DNA from: CAWACP01 sp963780655
Lineage (GTDB): Bacteria > Acidobacteriota > Terriglobia > Bryobacterales > Bryobacteraceae
Assembly: GCA_963780655.1 (NCBI GenBank)
Contig: CAWACP010000003.1
Coordinates: 1,798,001 to 1,862,000 of the forward strand
Reading direction: 5' to 3'
Length of the DNA stretch: 64,000 nucleotides
The notes below the pieces were generated by a model, which saw only the letters and a program-made list of their open reading frames with translations, was not told the DNA's origin and did no database searches. Positions 53,323 through 61,688 of the stretch are shown here, in pieces. The position numbers and the translations under genes are program-made. Numbering within the stretch: position 1 is the stretch's first letter; each line of letters opens with the position of its first letter.

Positions 53323-54939
53323 TTAAACCGCGCCTGCTCGCCGCAACAACTCATCCACTTCGTCATAGCCGGAAGGAATCTCGATGCCGCTGACCGTTGC
53401 GCCGGCCCCCAGCAGAGCCTCCACGGATTCGGGCGAACGGCGGCGTGTCCAATACGAATCGACGCAGGCCTTCACAGCGAGCGCCAGCGCCGTACGTCCC
53501 TTCCCGTCGAGAGCGTTTACCGGCGCTCCGCGTTCAATCAGTTCCTTCACCGCGGCGGGCCATGCGCGCCACGCGGCCACATGCAGGGCCGTGCTGTCCG
53601 GCGCGACGCCGAAGTACCCATCGCCGTGGTAGAGAGCGGCGGCGCTCACGCCGAAACCGAGAAGCGACCGCAGGCCTTCCACATTGCCGTTGCTTGCAAA
53701 CTCGGCCAGCAGGGCGCCGCCCTGGGCGAGCAGTTCGTCCGCGAGTTGGCGCTCTCGCGCGACAACGCGATCACCCTTCGCGCACGCTGCAATCAGCCGG
53801 TCGACGCCATGGAGCTCGAGCGCGATGCCGCGCCGCTCGAACAGACCAAGAACATCGCCCCGTCCTCTGCACGCTGCTATCGAGAAAGCCGATCTGCCAT
53901 CGCGGGCGTCTGGCAGGGTCGGGTCTGCTCCGTGATCAAGCAACGCCTCGATTGCCGGCAGCGCATTGTCGCGCCGCAGAGCCGAATGCAGGGCGTTACA
54001 CCCCCACCTGGTCATGAGATTCGGATTAGCGCCATGTTCCAGCACCAGCCGGAGGCCGTCCAGGTCGTGCCAGTCGGCTTTGCGCAACAGCAGGCAGCTC
54101 AGGCCGGCCTCGTTCAGCTTGCCGCTTTCAAGCAGGATCTTCATCACGGTGTTGTCATGACCCTCGGCCACGTGATAAGGAGTCTCTTCGTCGTTCGGGT
54201 CGGCGCCGTGCTCCAGCAGCAACTCGGTGAGCTCGGCATGACGAGCGATGGCCGCCGCGCCGTAGATTGCGGCTTCGAGCAGCGGGCGGGGATTGGGATA
54301 ATCGATCATCTCGATCCAGCCGGTGTTGGCGCTGGCGCCGGCATCGAGCAACGCCCGCGCCGTGCGCACGAACGCCTCCGCGCGCGTCTGGTCCAGCCGC
54401 AGATACCGCGAAAAACAGAGATACGTCAGCGCATCCCATCCGAGCGGGCCTCCTTTGGCGGTGGCAGTTTGCGGATCGAGCGCCAGGAACCGCCTCACGG
54501 AGGCTTCGTCGGCGAGGATCGCCGCGGTGTAGATGCTGCTTCCGGCAACCCGCGGGTAGCGCGCCAGGATCATTTCTGCATGCTCGAGCGTCCCCGACGT
54601 ATGGCTCGTATGGCGCGGCACGCAAGCCATCTCGATGAAAGCCGCCACCGGATCGGCCAGCGACTCCACGGAACGAATCATGTTGACGGTCTCGATATGT
54701 CTGGCGAACTTTGGCCAGCTCTCGAAGCCGTGCTCGCGGGCAATCACCAGTTGCGCATCGGTCAGGCTGACCTGATCGCCGCGGAATGCGTCTTCGGGGA
54801 GGCTGTGAAAACGAGGATGGTGGCGCCGGGCGCGGGCCAGCGCTTCAGGAATCGCACGGGCGCACTCCCGGACCAGATCTTTGGCCTGCTTCCTGTATTG
54901 TTCGAGGTTCGGACGAGCGGGAAGTTCTATTTCTGACAC
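53323..54939 (-). CDS. Ankyrin-repeat protein
   Basis: This 538-residue protein has an N-terminal about 80 residues (LEQYRKQAKDLVRECA...AREHGFESWPKFARHI) that are a cap common to bacterial ankyrin proteins. It is followed by ankyrin units such as LLLEHGADPNDEETPYHVA, LVLEHGANPNLMTRWGCNALHSAL, ALLDHGADPTLPDARDGRSAF and ELIERGAPVNALDGKGRTAL. There is no signal peptide, so it is probably cytosolic and binds partner proteins. It starts at GTG 54939 with AGGAG 6-7 bases upstream. Confidence 0.88.
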   Translation of the reverse strand: MSEIELPARPNLEQYRKQAKDLVRECARAIPEALARARRHHPRFHSLPEDAFRGDQVSLTDAQLVIAREHGFESWPKFARHIETVNMIRSVESLADPVAAFIEMACVPRHTSHTSGTLEHAEMILARYPRVAGSSIYTAAILADEASVRRFLALDPQTATAKGGPLGWDALTYLCFSRYLRLDQTRAEAFVRTARALLDAGASANTGWIEMIDYPNPRPLLEAAIYGAAAIARHAELTELLLEHGADPNDEETPYHVAEGHDNTVMKILLESGKLNEAGLSCLLLRKADWHDLDGLRLVLEHGANPNLMTRWGCNALHSALRRDNALPAIEALLDHGADPTLPDARDGRSAFSIAACRGRGDVLGLFERRGIALELHGVDRLIAACAKGDRVVARERQLADELLAQGGALLAEFASNGNVEGLRSLLGFGVSAAALYHGDGYFGVAPDSTALHVAAWRAWPAAVKELIERGAPVNALDGKGRTALALAVKACVDSYWTRRRSPESVEALLGAGATVSGIEIPSGYDEVDELLRRAGAV

Positions 54940-55104
54940 ACGAAGCTCCTTTCACTGCTTGCCTGGAGTCCGCGCGAGTCAGGCTGAAAAGAGGATTCGT
55001 CGGATTGTCGGACGGTAGGTGGGCACGGCCCTTTCCGCGGACTGGATGCGCCCTATGCGCTCAGGTCCACTTTAGGAAACGCGCCCACAGGAAGTCAATT
55101 CCGC

Positions 55105-55126
55105 TGCAGGCTGAAAGCCTGCTCTA
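55105..55126. repeat. Repeat family A, single palindrome
   Basis: TGCAGGCTGAAAGCCTGCTCTA ends with the complement of the TAG stop codon of the permease gene (55124-55126). This is a lone copy without the usual partner. Confidence 0.85.
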
Positions 55127-57589
55127 CTCCGCTCGCAACGCGGTGGACGCGTCCACCATGGTGGCGCGGCGCGCCGGCAACCATGTCGAGATCAGGCCTG
55201 CGCCGAGCAGGACCAGCGATACCGCGGCGTAGGTCAGTGGATCTACGGGGCTCACCTCGAACAACAGCGAGGACATGAGCCGGGTGACCGCGTAAGCGAC
55301 CGCCAGTCCACAAGCGAGACCGATTGCCGTCAACACGAGCCCCTGCCGCACGAACATCCGCTGCACGCCGGCGGGCGGCGCGCCCAGGGCCATCCGAATG
55401 CCGATCTCGCGCGTGCGCTGCGAAACAGAGTAGGCGATTACGCCGTAAATGCCAACCAGCCCAAGCAGCAGCGCCATGGATGATGCCACGGTGAGCATGA
55501 CCAGCGTGAACGATTGCCGCGCCATGGAGCGATCGTGGATTTCCTTCTGCGTCCGCACATCGGCCAGAGGAAGGTTCGGGTTTACCGACCACACCGCCTG
55601 CTGCGCTTCTTTCAGGAGCGCTGCGGAGCCGGCGCGCGTGGAGCGCACGGCGAATACAGGACCACGCTCCGGCCGGCTTGACATATCCCAGAATTTATTT
55701 ACCAGGATCGGCCAGTACGCGATGGTCGGCGCTTTCTGATCGACGCCGTTGTCGCGCTCATTTCCGGCGACGCCAATGATCTCGCGCCATACGCCCGTCG
55801 GGTTCTCCCGGATACGCTTGCCGATCGCAGCGGCCGGCGAGCCCCATAGCTCGCGAGCAAGATTATCGGACACCATGATCACCGGACGGTAGTCGAAAAT
55901 GTCAGTCCACGTGACATCGCGGCCGGCGATGAGCGGATTGCCCATGGCACGGAAGTAGCCGGGGGAGACGAACTTGAACCGGCGCAGCGGCGGGATCTTG
56001 CCTTCGGGATAGACATGGTCCTCGGCCATGATCGGATCGTTATCGTTATTTCCATCCATGGTGACGGAGTTGGCGAGCCCCACCGCGCTGACGCCGGGGA
56101 GCGCCGCCAGTTTCTCCGCGATCTGCTGCTCCAGGCGGGCCACCTGTTCGTCCTTAGGGACCTCGGCATCGGGAACGGACACGCGCAGCGTGAGGATCTG
56201 CTCGGGGGCCGTGAACCCCGGCTGAATGTGCTGCATCGCGCGAATGGTGCGAATCATCAGGCCGGCGGTAATCAGCAGGACGAGCGCGAGAGCAATCTGC
56301 GAAACCACCAGCACGTTGCGGGTCCGATGACGCTCCCGCCCTTCGCTGGATGTTCGGCCGCCTTCACGCAATGCGGCGTTCGGGCGCGGCGTTGCGTACT
56401 TGAATACCGGGATCAATCCGAACAGAATGCCCGCGGCGATCGATATCCCGATGGTGAACAACAACACGGGTCCGTCAAGCGAGATGTCTTCCAGACGCGG
56501 CAGCGTCGATGGCGCGATCTTCACCAGCAGCCTCAGCCCTGCCTCAGCCAGCACGATGCCAATCAGCCCGCCCAGGATCGCGAGCGTCACGCTTTCACCG
56601 AGCAGCGCGCGCGCAATTCGTCCACGGCCCGCTCCGAGCGCGGTGCGGATAGCCAGCTCCCTCTGCCGCCCTTCGGCGCGCACAAGCAGCAGATTCGCTA
56701 CGTTCGCGCAGGCAATCAGAAGGACGATGCCCACAGTGGCCATCAGCATCCACAGAGTTTTGCCGACGTCTCCAATGACGTCGTCCTTCAGCGGTCTGAT
56801 ATACGGGCCGAAATGCGCGGCCTCGAACATCTTAATGCTGATGCCGGGCACCGGCTGGAACTTGTGCATCATGATGGACAGCATCCGGCCCTCGTCGGCA
56901 TTGGCCTGGGCGAGCGTGACTCCCGGTTTCAGGCGCGCGACGGTGTAATAGCTGAAATTCCCGATGAAGACTTTGTTCCGGTCGAACTGGAACGGAACAA
57001 TCAGCCCGGCCTTCGGGTTCATGAACCGGAAGCCGGCAGGCATAACCCCGATCACTTCGTGCGCCTTTGCGTCGATCATGATGCGCCGGCCGATCACGCC
57101 GGCGTCGCCGCCAAAACGGCGCTGCCAGTATCCCCACGTCAGCATCACCGTGTCGGGACTTCCCGGCGAATCGTCGTGGCGGGTGAACCAGCGGCCCTTC
57201 ACCGGTGGTACGCCGAGCACCGGGAGGGTGCCGTCGGTCACCGTCAGGCACTCGATCTGCTCGGGTTCGCCGAGGCCGGTCACCGTGACCGAATCGGTTC
57301 TCCACATGCCGATGTCCTGCAGGGTCCGGTTCTCCTCGCGATAAGTAAAGTAGGTTGCCGGTGATGCGTTCACCACCGGCAGGCCGACGCCCGGTGCGGT
57401 CTCCCACACACCGACGAGGCGGTCGGCATTGGGGAACGGCAGCGGCTTGAGCAGCACGCCTCGAACCACGCTGAATATCGCGGTATTCGCTCCGATTCCC
57501 ACGGCCAGAGTGATCAGCGTCACGGCAGTGAACATCGGCGTCCGCGCTAGTCCGCGCAGAATATGCCTGAGCTGCGTTATGAATGCCAT
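55124..57589 (-). CDS. Orphan MacB/FtsX-like ABC permease (ADOP family)
   Basis: This 821-residue permease has the acidobacterial duplicated orphan permease layout. It opens LRHILRGLARTPMFTAVTLITLAVGIGANTAIFS with the first helix, then a MacB-type periplasmic domain, three helices near 280-410 (MATVGIVLLIACANVANLLLVRAEGRQRELAIRTALGAG), then a second copy of the unit ending VSQRTREIGIRMALGA and LPARRA. No ATPase gene is adjacent. The function is unknown; such proteins may export lipids or peptides or pass signals. ATG 57589 is chosen as the start of the conserved N-terminus, with AAGG upstream. Its TAG stop lies in repeat A. Confidence 0.92.
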   Translation of the reverse strand: MAFITQLRHILRGLARTPMFTAVTLITLAVGIGANTAIFSVVRGVLLKPLPFPNADRLVGVWETAPGVGLPVVNASPATYFTYREENRTLQDIGMWRTDSVTVTGLGEPEQIECLTVTDGTLPVLGVPPVKGRWFTRHDDSPGSPDTVMLTWGYWQRRFGGDAGVIGRRIMIDAKAHEVIGVMPAGFRFMNPKAGLIVPFQFDRNKVFIGNFSYYTVARLKPGVTLAQANADEGRMLSIMMHKFQPVPGISIKMFEAAHFGPYIRPLKDDVIGDVGKTLWMLMATVGIVLLIACANVANLLLVRAEGRQRELAIRTALGAGRGRIARALLGESVTLAILGGLIGIVLAEAGLRLLVKIAPSTLPRLEDISLDGPVLLFTIGISIAAGILFGLIPVFKYATPRPNAALREGGRTSSEGRERHRTRNVLVVSQIALALVLLITAGLMIRTIRAMQHIQPGFTAPEQILTLRVSVPDAEVPKDEQVARLEQQIAEKLAALPGVSAVGLANSVTMDGNNDNDPIMAEDHVYPEGKIPPLRRFKFVSPGYFRAMGNPLIAGRDVTWTDIFDYRPVIMVSDNLARELWGSPAAAIGKRIRENPTGVWREIIGVAGNERDNGVDQKAPTIAYWPILVNKFWDMSSRPERGPVFAVRSTRAGSAALLKEAQQAVWSVNPNLPLADVRTQKEIHDRSMARQSFTLVMLTVASSMALLLGLVGIYGVIAYSVSQRTREIGIRMALGAPPAGVQRMFVRQGLVLTAIGLACGLAVAYAVTRLMSSLLFEVSPVDPLTYAAVSLVLLGAGLISTWLPARRATMVDASTALRAE

Positions 57590-57650
57590 CGCTCGAAACC
57601 TTTCACTGAGAACTAATACGCAACCTCTGCGCGAGAGTTCCTGAGAATTG

Positions 57651-57770
57651 GTGGGTCGGGCGCCTCGCCTGCGGCGGGTGCCCCGCCCGCCTGGTCCGGC
57701 GGAACACGCATTCAGAACATACCGAGCAGGCCGACGAGGCGTCGGCCGCAGGCGAGGCGCCCGCCCCACA
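57651..57770. repeat. Repeat family B
   Basis: GGTGGGTCGGGCGCC at the left and GGCGCCCGCCCCACA at the right form an imperfect inverted repeat, with CGACGAGGCGTCG inside. It lies upstream of the permease and downstream of the GT2 gene, both on the minus strand. Confidence 0.78.
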
Positions 57771-57792
57771 ACTGCTAGCCAGGGTCACCGGA

Positions 57793-58857
57793 TCAGTTCC
57801 CGCGTTCGCTCAGCTCGCGCAGTGGGATGCGGTACCGGAGGATGAGCGCCTTTACCTGTTTCGGCGTGAGCCGTGCGATGCGCCTCACCTCGCGGCGCTT
57901 TCGCAGCGTCTTCGGCGCCATGGCAAGCGCCGCCAGGTCGCCCCTGAACAGGGCCCAGGCCGCTCTGAGTTTGCCGCCGATTCCACTGTATTTCGCAATC
58001 TCCCCGCGGTTGCGAGCCGCCGCGACAACGCCCCCGCCGATCCTCAACAGGTAATAGGGCACATTGAGCCAGAGCAGGCTCCAGGGGAACAGCTTGAGCG
58101 CCAGCAGCACGCGGTTGCGCTCGATGAGGTAAAGCCGCCGGGTGGAGGCCACGCGCACGGCGCCCCCGCGGTGATGGCGAACCACCGCGCCGGGAACATA
58201 CAGACACTTCCAGCCCGCGATGCGCGCACGCAGGCCGAACTCGGAATCGTCGCCGAAGATGAACAGGTCCTCGTCCATGCCGCCAATGCAGTCGATCACC
58301 TCGCGTCGAAACAGCGCGGCGCAGCCGTCCGGCCACGCGCACTCTTCGAGGCGGTCGTATTGTCCACGGTCGATCTCGCCGGCGCCGCGGCCGCGATTCT
58401 GGCCGTCCGGATAGATCAGATGGCCCACCTTGTCGATGCGCGAAGGGTCTTCCCACACCACGATCTTGCAGGCAGCCATGCCCACGTCGGGATGCGTCTC
58501 CAGCGCTTCCACCATCGCCTCCAGCCAGCGCGGCTCAGGCTCGGCGTCGTTGTTCAGCATGGCCACGAACGGCGTCCGCGATGCGGCGAAGCCGACATTA
58601 TTCGCCGCGCAGAAGCCGAGGTTGCGGCCGTTCTCGATGAGAGTCGCGCGCACGCCGAAGTCCTCGGTCTTCATCATTTCGATGGAGCCGTCGGTGGACC
58701 CGTTGTCTACAACCAATACCTGGAAGTCCGGGAACGTCTGCCGCGACAGCGCCTGCATGCAGGCGCGCAGGTGCTCGCGGCCGTTCCAGTTGATGACCAC
58801 CACGCTGGCGATGGGCTCTGTGCTGGTCTGCGGGGCGGGGTCCGGGCGGCTGTTCAA
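57793..58857 (-). CDS. GT2-family glycosyltransferase (rhamnosyl-like)
   Basis: This 354-residue GT-A enzyme has the opening IASVVVINWNGREHLRACMQAL, VLVVDNGSTDGS, NLGFCAANNVG, VAMLNNDAEP (DxD-type site) and FGDDSEFGLRA later. These match polysaccharide glycosyltransferases of the WcaA/RfbF type. The likely start is TTG 58857; a longer frame exists upstream but the homology starts here. It is divergent from a methyltransferase operon and shares an AT-rich promoter island, so both may serve one glycan locus. Confidence 0.87.
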   Translation of the reverse strand: MNSRPDPAPQTSTEPIASVVVINWNGREHLRACMQALSRQTFPDFQVLVVDNGSTDGSIEMMKTEDFGVRATLIENGRNLGFCAANNVGFAASRTPFVAMLNNDAEPEPRWLEAMVEALETHPDVGMAACKIVVWEDPSRIDKVGHLIYPDGQNRGRGAGEIDRGQYDRLEECAWPDGCAALFRREVIDCIGGMDEDLFIFGDDSEFGLRARIAGWKCLYVPGAVVRHHRGGAVRVASTRRLYLIERNRVLLALKLFPWSLLWLNVPYYLLRIGGGVVAAARNRGEIAKYSGIGGKLRAAWALFRGDLAALAMAPKTLRKRREVRRIARLTPKQVKALILRYRIPLRELSERGN

Positions 58858-58861
58858 TCGG

Positions 58862-58868
58862 TATAATA
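58862..58868. promoter_or_regulatory. Shared AT island, possible divergent -10 boxes
   Basis: The plus strand has TATAAT at 58862-58867. The minus strand has TATTAT over 58863-58868. The start codons GTG 58878 (plus) and TTG 58857 (minus) lie only about 5-10 bases from each hexamer, so both mRNAs would have very short leaders. No clear -35 boxes were identified. Confidence 0.4.
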
Positions 58869-58877
58869 CAACAGTCG

Positions 58878-59909
58878 GTGGAGACGCACCTTTCGAGAGC
58901 GGGCACGGCCGCGGTGGCGGAGCCGGATACAACATCCACAACACGCCCCGTCGAGCTGAGCCGCCCATGTCCTGCATGCGGGGATGCGTCGTACCGCGTC
59001 CTGTTTCACGCCACCGACCGGCTCTACCGGACCACGTCAAAACAGTTCCAGCTTGTAGAATGCAAAGGCTGCCGCATGATTCGGCTCGATCCGCAGCCTG
59101 ATGACAGCGAGCTTGCACGTTCTTATCCGGAGCAGTACTGGTTTGCGCCGTCCGCCGATGCAGCGAGCCGTCTGGAAGAGAGCTGGCGGCGCCTGGTGCT
59201 GCGCGATCATGTCGCGTTCGTCGAGCGTGCGCTGCGCGGCTCCGGCGAAAGCGGCTGGATTCTCGACGTGGGCTGCGGCGGCGGACTGTTCCTGAACATG
59301 ATGCGCGAGCGGACTGGACAGCCCGTGGTCGGCCTCGATTATTCCCGCGAGGCCGCGCGCGTGGCGAGGTCCGTGAACTCGGTTCCAGCGATTTGCGCCT
59401 CGCTCGAAAAATCGCCCATCGCCGCGGGATCATGCGCGGCGGTCACCATGTTCCATGTGCTGGAGCATTTGCGCGACCCCGAGCCGTACCTGCTCGAGTC
59501 GAAGCGCCTCCTGCGTCCGGATGGGCGGTTGATCGTGCAGGTGCCGAACGCATCCTGTTGGCAGTTCCTGGTGTTTGGAGAAAAGTGGAGCGGCGTGGAC
59601 GTCCCGCGGCATCTGATCGACTTCCGCCAGTCGGATCTGTTCAACCTGCTGGAGCATTGCGGCTTCGAGATTCTGCGCGTGAAGCACTTTTCGCTGCGCG
59701 ACAATCCGGCCAGCTTCGCCACCAGCCTCGCTCCCGGCCTCGACCCGATGGCGCGCCGCGTCCGGCAGGTGGGTGAGAGCCCCGCCATGCGCATGGCGAA
59801 GGATGTCGCCTACCTGGGGCTCTTCTGCGCGGCCCTCCCGTTCGCTGCGCTCGAAGCCGCGTGCCGCGCCGGCTCCACCATCATGGTGGAGGCACGGATG
59901 AGCCGGTGA
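58878..59909 (+). CDS. SAM-dependent methyltransferase with zinc-ribbon N-terminus
   Basis: The protein has 343 residues. An N-terminal Cys motif, CPACGDASY...CKGCRMIRLDPQP, makes a zinc ribbon. The class I fold follows with WILDVGCGGGLFLNMM, VVGLDYSREAARVARS and AVTMFHVLEHLRDPEPYLLE. This two-part layout occurs in methyltransferases of polysaccharide and O-antigen loci. It starts at GTG 58878 and its stop TGA overlaps the next gene's GTG (GTGA), so the two are coupled. Confidence 0.85.
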   Translation: METHLSRAGTAAVAEPDTTSTTRPVELSRPCPACGDASYRVLFHATDRLYRTTSKQFQLVECKGCRMIRLDPQPDDSELARSYPEQYWFAPSADAASRLEESWRRLVLRDHVAFVERALRGSGESGWILDVGCGGGLFLNMMRERTGQPVVGLDYSREAARVARSVNSVPAICASLEKSPIAAGSCAAVTMFHVLEHLRDPEPYLLESKRLLRPDGRLIVQVPNASCWQFLVFGEKWSGVDVPRHLIDFRQSDLFNLLEHCGFEILRVKHFSLRDNPASFATSLAPGLDPMARRVRQVGESPAMRMAKDVAYLGLFCAALPFAALEAACRAGSTIMVEARMSR

Positions 59910-60628
59910 CGGCCGCCGCCGAAACGGACAGGCGACCGAGTCTCTATCGCAAGCTCGAACGGCTGCTTCCTGGGCCGCTCGCCCGATACCTGCTTTATTT
60001 CGAAACCCAGATCGAGCGCGCCGTCGAGGCCTTCGCGCGGGAGCTGCCGCCGCGCGCGCGCGTGCTCGATGCCGGGGCGGGAGAGTGCCGCTACGGCGAG
60101 TTCTTCGGCGCGCAGCAGTATGTCGCGGTGGATCTCGCAGTGGGCGATACCGCGTGGAATTACGGCCGCCTCGACGCGATCGCCGATCTTACCGCGCTCC
60201 CATTCCGATCGAATGCCTTCGACGCCTGCATCAACCTGGTAACTCTCGAACACGTGCGCGAGCCTGCGTGCGCGCTTGCGGAAATCGCGCGCGCGCTGAA
60301 GCCCGGGGCATCGCTGCTGCTGGTTGTGCCGCAGGACTGGGAGGTACATCAGGCGCCTCACGACTATTTTCGCTACACCCGTTACGGCGTCGACTATCTG
60401 CTGGAGCGCGCAGGGCTTCGCGTTGCCGGGATAGAGCCCGTTGGCGGATGGTTCCGCCTGATGTCACGCCGCCTGCTGAACGGCCTGCAGTTCTTTCCGG
60501 GTCCGCTGATGTTGGTGGCCGCCATATTTCTTGCGCCCCTGGCGCTGCTTCTTCCGGCCTTCGATTGGCTCGACCGCGACCGCAACTTTACACTGGGATA
60601 TATATGCGTTGCGGTAAAACGGCCCTAG
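59906..60628 (+). CDS. Class I SAM-dependent methyltransferase
   Basis: The protein has 240 residues from GTG 59906. Motifs are RARVLDAGAGECRYGEFF, YVAVDLAVGDTAWNYGRLDAIADLTALPF, ACINLVTLEHVREPACALAEIARALKPG and LVVPQDWEVHQAPHDYFRYT. The C-terminal 60 residues include two hydrophobic stretches (PGPLMLVAAIFLAPLALLLPAF) and may contact the membrane. It follows the zinc-ribbon methyltransferase with a 4-base overlap; both may modify the same lipid-linked glycan. Confidence 0.82.
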   Translation: MTAAAETDRRPSLYRKLERLLPGPLARYLLYFETQIERAVEAFARELPPRARVLDAGAGECRYGEFFGAQQYVAVDLAVGDTAWNYGRLDAIADLTALPFRSNAFDACINLVTLEHVREPACALAEIARALKPGASLLLVVPQDWEVHQAPHDYFRYTRYGVDYLLERAGLRVAGIEPVGGWFRLMSRRLLNGLQFFPGPLMLVAAIFLAPLALLLPAFDWLDRDRNFTLGYICVAVKRP

Positions 60629-60634
60629 GCTGCG

Positions 60635-60729
60635 GTGGCGCACGCTTCAGCGTGCTGCTGTGGCCTTCAGGCCACGGTCGGCCAGCGCGAGCTGAAGCTC
60701 GCACCGGCACGCTGAAGCGTGCGCCACAT
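60635..60729. repeat. Repeat family C, intact copy
   Basis: GTGGCGCACGCTTCAGCGTG at the left pairs with CACGCTGAAGCGTGCGCCAC at the right. Inner hairpins GTGGCCTTCAGGCCAC and GAGCTGAAGCTC lie between. This is the undisturbed form of the element broken by the MITE at 47251-47460. Confidence 0.92.
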
Positions 60730-60741
60730 CGTTATCGCGGC

Positions 60742-61587
60742 TTGCTGGCCGCGGTAGCCATCGCGTGCGTTTCGAGCGCCGCGGATTTCAGCGGTGAGCG
60801 CGCTCTCGAGTATACGCGCCATGCGGTGGCGTTCGGCTCGCGTCCGGCCGGGTCGGGCGCGAATCATCGATTGCAGGCGTACATCGAGGCGCAGATCCGT
60901 CCGCTCGATTGCCGCGTCATTGAAGATGCGTTCACCGCGCAGACGCCCGACGGTCCGGTGGCGATGAAAAATATCATCGCGCTTTTTCCGGGAAGCTCCG
61001 GACGCGCTCTGGTGGTGACCGGCCACTATGACACGAAGAAGCTGCCGGGCTTCGTTGGCGCCAACGACGGCGGATCGTCCGCCGGATTTCTGCTGGAGCT
61101 GGCGCAGGTCGCATCCACCAGGAAATGGCGGGACGATCTCTACATCGTCTGGCTCGATGGCGAAGAGGCCTTCCATGACTGGTCCGCCGACGACAGCGTG
61201 TACGGCAGCCGTCATCTGGCCGCGCGGTGGGAAAAGGAGGGCACGCTCGCCAGGGTAAAGGCGCTCATCAACGTCGACATGATCGGAGACAAAGATCTGG
61301 ACATTCTGCGCGACGCGAACTCATCGTCCGCGCTGGTGCAGCTTGTCTGGAAAAGCGCGCGCGATCTCGGGTACGACAAGTATTTCCTGACCGATCCAGG
61401 AAGCATCGACGACGACCACATGCCCTTTATCCAGCGCGGCGCGAATGCCATCGATATTATCGATTTCGACTACGGACCCAACAACTCCTTCTGGCACACC
61501 CCTCAGGACACTATGGACAAACTCAGCGCGCACAGTTTTCAGGTGGTCGGAGATGTCCTGGTCGAAGCGCTGGCCCGTCTGCAGTAA
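60742..61587 (+). CDS. M28-family metallopeptidase/glutaminyl cyclase-like protein
   Basis: The protein has about 281 residues. It opens with a signal-like segment (LLAAVAIACVSSAAD) and a two-metal M28 site: VVTGHYDTK (His, Asp), FVGANDGGSSAG (bridging Asp), VWLDGEEAF (Glu), NVDMIGD (Asp) and DDDHMPF (His). The DDDHMPF and SFWHTPQDTMDKLS motifs suggest the glutaminyl-peptide cyclotransferase-like branch. The start is unclear: TTG 60742 gives a clean signal peptide, while the next in-frame ATG, 60604, lies inside the preceding gene and would read through repeat C. Confidence 0.8.
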   Translation: MLAAVAIACVSSAADFSGERALEYTRHAVAFGSRPAGSGANHRLQAYIEAQIRPLDCRVIEDAFTAQTPDGPVAMKNIIALFPGSSGRALVVTGHYDTKKLPGFVGANDGGSSAGFLLELAQVASTRKWRDDLYIVWLDGEEAFHDWSADDSVYGSRHLAARWEKEGTLARVKALINVDMIGDKDLDILRDANSSSALVQLVWKSARDLGYDKYFLTDPGSIDDDHMPFIQRGANAIDIIDFDYGPNNSFWHTPQDTMDKLSAHSFQVVGDVLVEALARLQ

Positions 61588-61688
61588 GCTGAAGTTCGCT
61601 CGGACCGCTGCTGTATTCAGAGAATTTAATGGCGCACCGTGAGTCCTGCTCCGGTTCGCCGCCGTTAAACAAAACAGGAGGGCTTGCT

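Noticed and set aside
52990..54936. 648-codon plus-strand frame opposite the ankyrin gene
   Set aside because: It is a shadow frame; the ankyrin repeats on the minus strand are clear.
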